From NCBI GenBank assembly GCA_015521095.1, contig WAOU01000052.1, positions 1 to 10,995 on the forward strand: 10,995 bases of DNA, read 5' to 3'. This DNA is from Desulfurococcales archaeon (GTDB lineage: Archaea > Thermoproteota > Thermoprotei_A > Sulfolobales > Acidilobaceae). The notes beneath the pieces are model-generated. The model did no database searches. It had not been told where the DNA came from and saw only the letters and a program-made list of their open reading frames with translations. Position numbers and translations under genes: made by a program. This document shows positions 6,913 through 10,995 of the stretch, in pieces (the first letter of the stretch is position 1; the number at the start of each line of letters is the position of its first letter).

Positions 6913-8002
6913 TCTTCAGATGGAATCACAGGTTAAGAAAGAAAATAGTTTCAGTAGATGTGCAGGGATAGTCGGAAAATTCTTCGAGACGGGTTCTCTA
7001 ATACTATATAATGAGAATACTGCAGAACTACAGCTTCTTTCTCCAAAGGAACCTATTTCTTGGAAAAGAGCCCTGTTACTAGCCTATGATAACCTCGTTC
7101 CACGAGGATGCTATATTAGGCTTGTAAGAAAACAAAACGGGCTATCAATGGTGTTTTATAGGAGTAAAAACAAGGGTAGCCGGAGGTTTCTTGGAATAGT
7201 TCTGGCAGGTATCACATTACTTATGGTCTATGTTTCAGGCCTGGCGCTCTCATCGAACTATGGAGAGGGAATAGCATGGAACCCTCTAGGCTACCTATTA
7301 GGATTACTGGTTCCACTTCTCGCACATGAACTTGGACACTGGGTAACGCTAAGAAAATATAGGACTCCAGCAAGCATACCCTACTTTATCCCTGCTCCAC
7401 CTATCCAGCTAGGCTTCATAGGTACCTTTGGAGCAGTCATCAACATGAGATGGCTTCCACCAAATGCGAGAGCCTTAAGTATGAGTAGCATTATGGGTCC
7501 ACTAGCAGGATTCCTTGCAGCGCTCCCATTTGCATATTATGGAATAAAAGCATCAATAGTTTTACCAGCAGCAGCAACAGGTGGAGTGATCCCATTTGTA
7601 CCTCTAATAATGCTACTTATCCCCACCCCGGTAACTCCTGGACCCCACGAAGTAATCGTGCTAAGCCCCATGGGATTCGCAGCGTTCATAGTGTTTGTTG
7701 TAACGTTTCTCAACCTCCTTCCAGTGGCATCTTTAGATGGTGGCCATATAGTAAGGGCTCTAGCAGGATTCAGACTCCATTATCTTATAACGATAACTAC
7801 TGTCATCCTACTTGTAATATCGAGCACGCTGTGGCCTGGATTCACGTTTTTCGCATTACTAGCGATATTCATATTTTACATGAATAGACATGGTCATCCA
7901 GGAACAGCCCTAGGAATAGAAGAAGTTGATTCTGGAACGGCTCTTGCAGGGATCCTCTTTGGCCTCCTACTAATACTGACCATGCCTATACCCGTAACCT
8001 GA
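6896..8002 (+). CDS. Site-2-protease-type membrane zinc metalloprotease (peptidase M50)
   Basis: The protein cuts peptide bonds within the membrane. The zinc-binding motif HELGH (H144, E145, H148) sits in a membrane helix after VPLLA, and the third ligand is in LDGGH (D281), preceded by the family's N273-x2-P276. The first 95 residues are soluble and of unknown role, containing TGSLILYNE and RGCYIRLVRKQN. Membrane segments follow at about 97-118 and 130-150, then around 171-185 (FIPAPPIQLGFIGTFGAVIN), 197-215 and 222-243, and after the active site at 262-278, 293-310, 313-330 and 350-365. FIPAPP and FGAVI resemble the plant/cyanobacterial EGY-like group. No PDZ domain is visible. The TTG start is supported by GGGAGG four bases upstream and overlaps rpoK by 17 bases; ATG at 6920 is the alternative. 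Its substrate is unknown; a membrane-bound regulator is the usual target in this family. Confidence 0.92.
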   Translation: MATDTSLQMESQVKKENSFSRCAGIVGKFFETGSLILYNENTAELQLLSPKEPISWKRALLLAYDNLVPRGCYIRLVRKQNGLSMVFYRSKNKGSRRFLGIVLAGITLLMVYVSGLALSSNYGEGIAWNPLGYLLGLLVPLLAHELGHWVTLRKYRTPASIPYFIPAPPIQLGFIGTFGAVINMRWLPPNARALSMSSIMGPLAGFLAALPFAYYGIKASIVLPAAATGGVIPFVPLIMLLIPTPVTPGPHEVIVLSPMGFAAFIVFVVTFLNLLPVASLDGGHIVRALAGFRLHYLITITTVILLVISSTLWPGFTFFALLAIFIFYMNRHGHPGTALGIEEVDSGTALAGILFGLLLILTMPIPVT

Positions 8003-8052
8003 TAGAAACGCTCTCTACTCTCTATACAACCACGACATAGAGGTTCCCTATT

Positions 8053-10173
8053 ATGTGGAAATATAAGCGGAGTCCACGCAAAAAGCCAAGATATACTAGA
8101 ACCGCTAACCGATCAACTCAGAACTACGCCTGTTATCCAAGACACCCATATATCGCGGTTGTAGCTGAAAAGCCGAAAGCAGCAGAAAAAATCGCGTATG
8201 CACTAGGGAAAGGCGTAAAGTGTAGATATAAGGGGATACCTTACTGGAGCATACAGATAGACGGGCGGAGAATATTTGTCGTTCCAAGCGCAGGCCACTT
8301 ATTCGGACCTTACTCTCCTAAGAGAGGATTTCCCGTATACGAGTTTGAGTGGAGACCCATCTTTGAATTCGATAGAAGAGCCTCGCACCTAAGGAAATTC
8401 TATGATCTAATGAAATACATACTCCCAAATGCTTCTCTCTACATAAACGCCTGTGACTATGACATTGAAGGAAGTGTAATCGGCTACACGATAATATATT
8501 ATTTAGGCGATCCGTCTCGGTATAAAAGAATGAAATTCTCGAGCCTAAGCCCCACTGAGCTCAGGAGAGCCTTTGAAAGACTCGAACCCCCAGATATTAG
8601 CCTCGTAGAAGCGGGAATGGCCCGACACGAAATAGACTGGATATGGGGCATAAATGTAAGCAGGGCATTAATGCATGCCGCGCGGAAAGTCACTGGGCAA
8701 AGAATAATCCTTAGTGCTGGCAGAGTACAGAGCCCAACTATTGTCGAGGCTGCTAGGCGATGGAAAGAGATTAATCTAGCAGTTCCCACACCAGAGTTTT
8801 CCCTAGTACTAGAATGTCTACATCATAATGTATCTTTCAAGGCATATCCTCATGGATGGCGTCCAGAATCAAAAGAAGAAGCCTCAAGTATAGTAAGTTA
8901 CTTCAAGAAAAATCCCGTTCTAAACGTCTCAAACGTTGAAAGCAACAAGATACCAGTACCGCCTCCACCAGCATTTAACCTAGGGGATCTCCAGAAAGAA
9001 GCGGCTAGATTATACAAGTTTAGCCCCATGAAAACACAGAAATTAGCAGAAGACCTCTATCTAGAAGCCCTAATAAGCTATCCGAGGACCAATAGCCAGA
9101 AGCTGCCGCCTACAATTAACTATAGGAACATAATTCTCCGCTTATCTAAGAACGAGTATTATGGAAGCCTTGCTAAGAAGATACTCTCGGAGAACCCCGT
9201 TCTAAAACCTGTACAGGGAAGAAAAGACGATCCGGCGCATCCAGCAATACATCCTACCGGAGTTATACCAAAGTATCTTGACGCGGACCACAGAAAAATC
9301 TATGACTTAATAGTTAGGAGATTTCTCGCAGCCTTTGCTCCAAGAGCAGTCATCTCAAGAACGAAAGCAGAGCTGATAGACAAGTTTGGTAGGAAGTATA
9401 GTGCTAAAGGTGTCACAGTAATAGAAGAAGGCTGGTATCATTATTACCCGTATCTTAGACCAAAGGAAGAAGAATTACCTCTCCTAAGAACAGGAGAAAC
9501 TGTTAAAGTAACAAAAGCATCGTATCGGACCAACTGGTCACGCAACGTCCCCGATCTATCAAGAACAGCACTCCTAAAATGGATGGAGAGCGTAAACATT
9601 GGAACAGAGGCTACCAGAGCAAGAATAATTGAAGTTCTATTCTCTAGGGGATACCTTGAATCGAGGGGAGGAAAAACAGTCGTAACAGAACTAGGAGAGT
9701 CGATTGCCGAGATAATTTCAACTCTGTTTCCTGAATTATCTAAGCCTGATCTTACACGTGATATGGAACAAAAACTTGAACTTGTGAGAAGAGGTTTGTT
9801 GACTCGGAAAAAAGTAGTGGAGGAAACAAAGAGTATAATGGATAGCCTTATAAGAAACTTTAATGAGAGGCTCGAAGACGTAGGATATAAAATCTCAGTT
9901 GCCTTAGGAGCAACCCGTCCAGATATAACATGTATGCTATGTGGAAAAACAGCTAAGATAAAGAATGGTATAAACCTCTGCGAGCATCATCATGAAGCAC
10001 TTCTCAGGCTTGAGAGGGCATTGCCAGAAATCTCAAGAAGGCTTGGAGTCGAAAAGGACAAGGCTATAAAATCAATAGCAAGGCTTCGGGGAAAGGCTGG
10101 CAGATGGGTGATAGAAGTAGCCGCTAATTGGGACCAAATAGGATCGCGGGGACGCAAGGATACAGCCCAATAA
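8053..10173 (+). CDS. DNA topoisomerase type IA (archaeal topoisomerase III/TopA type)
   Basis: The enzyme breaks and rejoins one DNA strand to relax negative supercoils and to resolve joined DNA. The Toprim domain has E39 (VVAEKPKAAEKIAYAL) and the acidic triad D135, D137, E139 (ACDYDIEG), which bind magnesium. The active-site tyrosine is Y343 in ALISYPRTNS. The DNA-gate sequence AGRVQSPTI is at 222-230. At the C-terminus C627, C630, C643 and H645/H646 form a probable zinc finger, followed by about 60 residues of helical sequence. There is no helicase domain, so it is not a reverse gyrase. The first 30 residues are an unusual basic extension (MWKYKRSPRKKPRYTR). The ATG at 8053 is preceded by GAGGT about nine bases upstream, and no other Met occurs before the Toprim domain. 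The gene lies 50 bases after the protease gene and may share its transcript. Confidence 0.95.
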   Translation: MWKYKRSPRKKPRYTRTANRSTQNYACYPRHPYIAVVAEKPKAAEKIAYALGKGVKCRYKGIPYWSIQIDGRRIFVVPSAGHLFGPYSPKRGFPVYEFEWRPIFEFDRRASHLRKFYDLMKYILPNASLYINACDYDIEGSVIGYTIIYYLGDPSRYKRMKFSSLSPTELRRAFERLEPPDISLVEAGMARHEIDWIWGINVSRALMHAARKVTGQRIILSAGRVQSPTIVEAARRWKEINLAVPTPEFSLVLECLHHNVSFKAYPHGWRPESKEEASSIVSYFKKNPVLNVSNVESNKIPVPPPPAFNLGDLQKEAARLYKFSPMKTQKLAEDLYLEALISYPRTNSQKLPPTINYRNIILRLSKNEYYGSLAKKILSENPVLKPVQGRKDDPAHPAIHPTGVIPKYLDADHRKIYDLIVRRFLAAFAPRAVISRTKAELIDKFGRKYSAKGVTVIEEGWYHYYPYLRPKEEELPLLRTGETVKVTKASYRTNWSRNVPDLSRTALLKWMESVNIGTEATRARIIEVLFSRGYLESRGGKTVVTELGESIAEIISTLFPELSKPDLTRDMEQKLELVRRGLLTRKKVVEETKSIMDSLIRNFNERLEDVGYKISVALGATRPDITCMLCGKTAKIKNGINLCEHHHEALLRLERALPEISRRLGVEKDKAIKSIARLRGKAGRWVIEVAANWDQIGSRGRKDTAQ

Positions 10174-10197
10174 AGAAGTATAAGATGCTTGTGTAAG

Positions 10198-10674
10198 TTA
10201 TCCTTTAACCATTAGAGATAGTCCACCGACATAGGGGATCTTTACAGGGGATCCGTCGACTTCCTGGACAACGCCTACTATGGCATCGTAAGGTATTCCT
10301 AGTCCGTGGCATTCAGGAAATCCAGGATCAGGCATTGGGTTATTGTCTCCTTTAACTACATAACAGTATTTTCCATCGATTTGCCTGATCTCTATAACTC
10401 TATGTATTATGTATTTAGTACCGGAAGAGTATACTACTATGTCACCAACGTTGATTTGATCGGGAGCTTCTTTTTTGATTAAAACTACGTCTCCGGTATG
10501 GAGTAAAGGTTCCATACTTATGCCTTCAACTATTGCAAGACGTAGTACTCCTCCTAGGAGCATGTAGGCAGCAATTATGAAAAGTACAATTACGGCTATA
10601 GTACTGAGATAGTCTCTTAACTTAGCAGATGCTTCCTCACCAGTATTAGTATTTTCACTTATTTCATTACTCAT
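10198..10674 (-). CDS. Signal peptidase I, ER/archaeal type (S26B)
   Basis: The enzyme removes signal peptides from proteins exported through the Sec pathway, with its active site on the outer face of the membrane. A single membrane helix at about 24-45 follows a short hydrophilic head. Then come the catalytic serine S53 in GISMEPLLHTGDVVLI, the catalytic histidine H91 in YIIHRVIEI (His rather than Lys, as in Sec11-type enzymes) and the aspartates D110 in KGDNNP and D116 in PDP. The protein ends IPYVGGLSLMVKG, with no second membrane helix. The ATG at 10674 is preferred, giving 158 residues, because GAGATGAT, one mismatch from the consensus GAGGTGAT, lies four bases upstream. The ATG at 10683 would add three residues. 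It is convergent with the topoisomerase gene, 24 bases away. Confidence 0.92.
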   Translation of the reverse strand: MSNEISENTNTGEEASAKLRDYLSTIAVIVLFIIAAYMLLGGVLRLAIVEGISMEPLLHTGDVVLIKKEAPDQINVGDIVVYSSGTKYIIHRVIEIRQIDGKYCYVVKGDNNPMPDPGFPECHGLGIPYDAIVGVVQEVDGSPVKIPYVGGLSLMVKG

Positions 10675-10723
10675 TGCAATCATCTCTATTCTACGCGCCT
10701 ACTTGTGATAATCATAACCTGCT

Positions 10724-10733
10724 CATTATAATA
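10724..10733 (-). promoter_or_regulatory. Candidate TATA element of the signal peptidase gene
   Basis: ATTATAAT on the minus strand lies about 50 bases before the start codon. Transcription would begin near 10700, leaving a short leader that contains the GAGATGAT ribosome site. The region is AT-rich, so other placements such as TTATGATTAT (10708-10718) are possible. Confidence 0.4.
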
Positions 10734-10771
10734 ATCTTGACCATATCAAGTGATGATCAGCTGGCTTCAAC

Positions 10772-10782
10772 CCTAAAAATAC
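10772..10782 (+). promoter_or_regulatory. Candidate TATA element of the DUF72 gene
   Basis: CCTAAAAATAC is the best TATA-like element in front of the right-hand gene. The transcript would start about 25 bases downstream, near 10803, leaving a leader of about 50 bases. Confidence 0.4.
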
Positions 10783-10840
10783 AAGACTCGCATAGACACA
10801 TATGGATACTAAGGAGATTATCGTAGTCGTAAAGTCATAC

Positions 10841-10846
10841 GGTGAT
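10841..10846 (+). promoter_or_regulatory. Ribosome binding site of the DUF72 gene
   Basis: GGTGAT matches the complement of the archaeal 16S rRNA 3' end and lies seven bases before the ATG at 10854. The in-frame GTG at 10842 is inside this site and would be an unlikely start. Confidence 0.65.
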
Positions 10847-10853
10847 AAGTCTT

Positions 10854-10995
10854 ATGAAAATCTATGTAGGGACATGTGGGTTTTCTCGCAGTAGAAAACT
10901 AATCTATAGAGATCTAGACGTAGTTGAACTACAACAGACGTTCTATGATCCTCCCCCACCAGAATCCTTGGAGAAGATGAGGCGGGAGGCCCCCG
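10854..10995 (+). CDS. DUF72 family protein, N-terminal part only
   Basis: The 47 visible codons begin MKIYVGTCGFSRSRKL and continue with DVVELQQTFYDPPPPESLEK, which is the family start of DUF72 (PF01904, YecE-like), a TIM-barrel-type protein of unknown function common in archaea and bacteria. The conserved VGTCGF motif and the VELQQTFYDPP stretch are both present. Usual family length is about 230-300 residues, so most of the gene is beyond the right edge. The ATG is chosen because GGTGAT lies seven bases upstream and the protein begins exactly at the family start. Confidence 0.88.
   Translation, partial: MKIYVGTCGFSRSRKLIYRDLDVVELQQTFYDPPPPESLEKMRREAP

Noticed and set aside
8053..10173. Reverse gyrase
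   Set aside because: The gene has the topoisomerase IA half only; there are no helicase motifs and the Toprim domain starts near residue 33.
10750..10756. GTGATGA, a possible C box of a C/D-box guide RNA
   Set aside because: No D box (CTGA) or C'/D' pair lies at the right spacing, and no terminal stem is visible.

Overview
The window looks like chromosomal DNA of a hyperthermophilic crenarchaeon, most likely of the Desulfurococcales or a relative. I base this on an archaeal group II chaperonin, a small archaeal RNA polymerase subunit (Rpo6/RpoK), an archaeal type IA topoisomerase, an ER/archaeal-type signal peptidase, AGA/ATA/CTA-rich codon use, TATA-box promoters and GGTGA/GGGAGG ribosome sites. 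The genus cannot be told from the sequence. There is no rRNA, tRNA, CRISPR array, insertion sequence or phage gene; this is housekeeping DNA with a few unusual members.

Layout. Positions 1-2212 (minus): a class II (B12-dependent) ribonucleotide reductase that runs off the left edge. Positions 2213-2515: a long intergenic region with candidate control elements. Positions about 2516-3337 (plus): an unrecognised zinc-ribbon protein with a Lys/Arg-rich N-terminus and no normal start codon. Its end overlaps by 18 bp the end of the convergent gene at 3320-4174 (minus), a TtuA/Ncs6-like tRNA-thiolation protein that has lost its ATP-binding PP-loop. Positions 4271-6012: a strong promoter, the thermosome gene and a T-rich terminator. 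Positions 6100-6522 (minus): a half-size EamA-family membrane protein, divergent from rpoK. Positions 6604-10173 (plus): a cluster of rpoK, a site-2 membrane protease whose TTG start lies inside rpoK, and a topoisomerase IA. Positions 10198-10674 (minus): a signal peptidase. Positions 10854 onward (plus): the start of a DUF72 gene.

How the genes work together. Most serve core information processing and protein quality control: dNTP supply, RNA polymerase assembly, DNA topology, protein folding, protein export and intramembrane proteolysis. The tight rpoK/protease overlap suggests coupled translation. The items most worth following up are the PP-loop-less TtuA/Ncs6 paralogue, which resembles the eukaryotic Ncs2/CTU2 situation; a sharply bounded 126-bp stretch of foreign-looking codon use in the apical domain of the thermosome, probably a gene-conversion tract; and the zinc-ribbon gene whose coding frame runs well upstream of its first ATG without any standard start.
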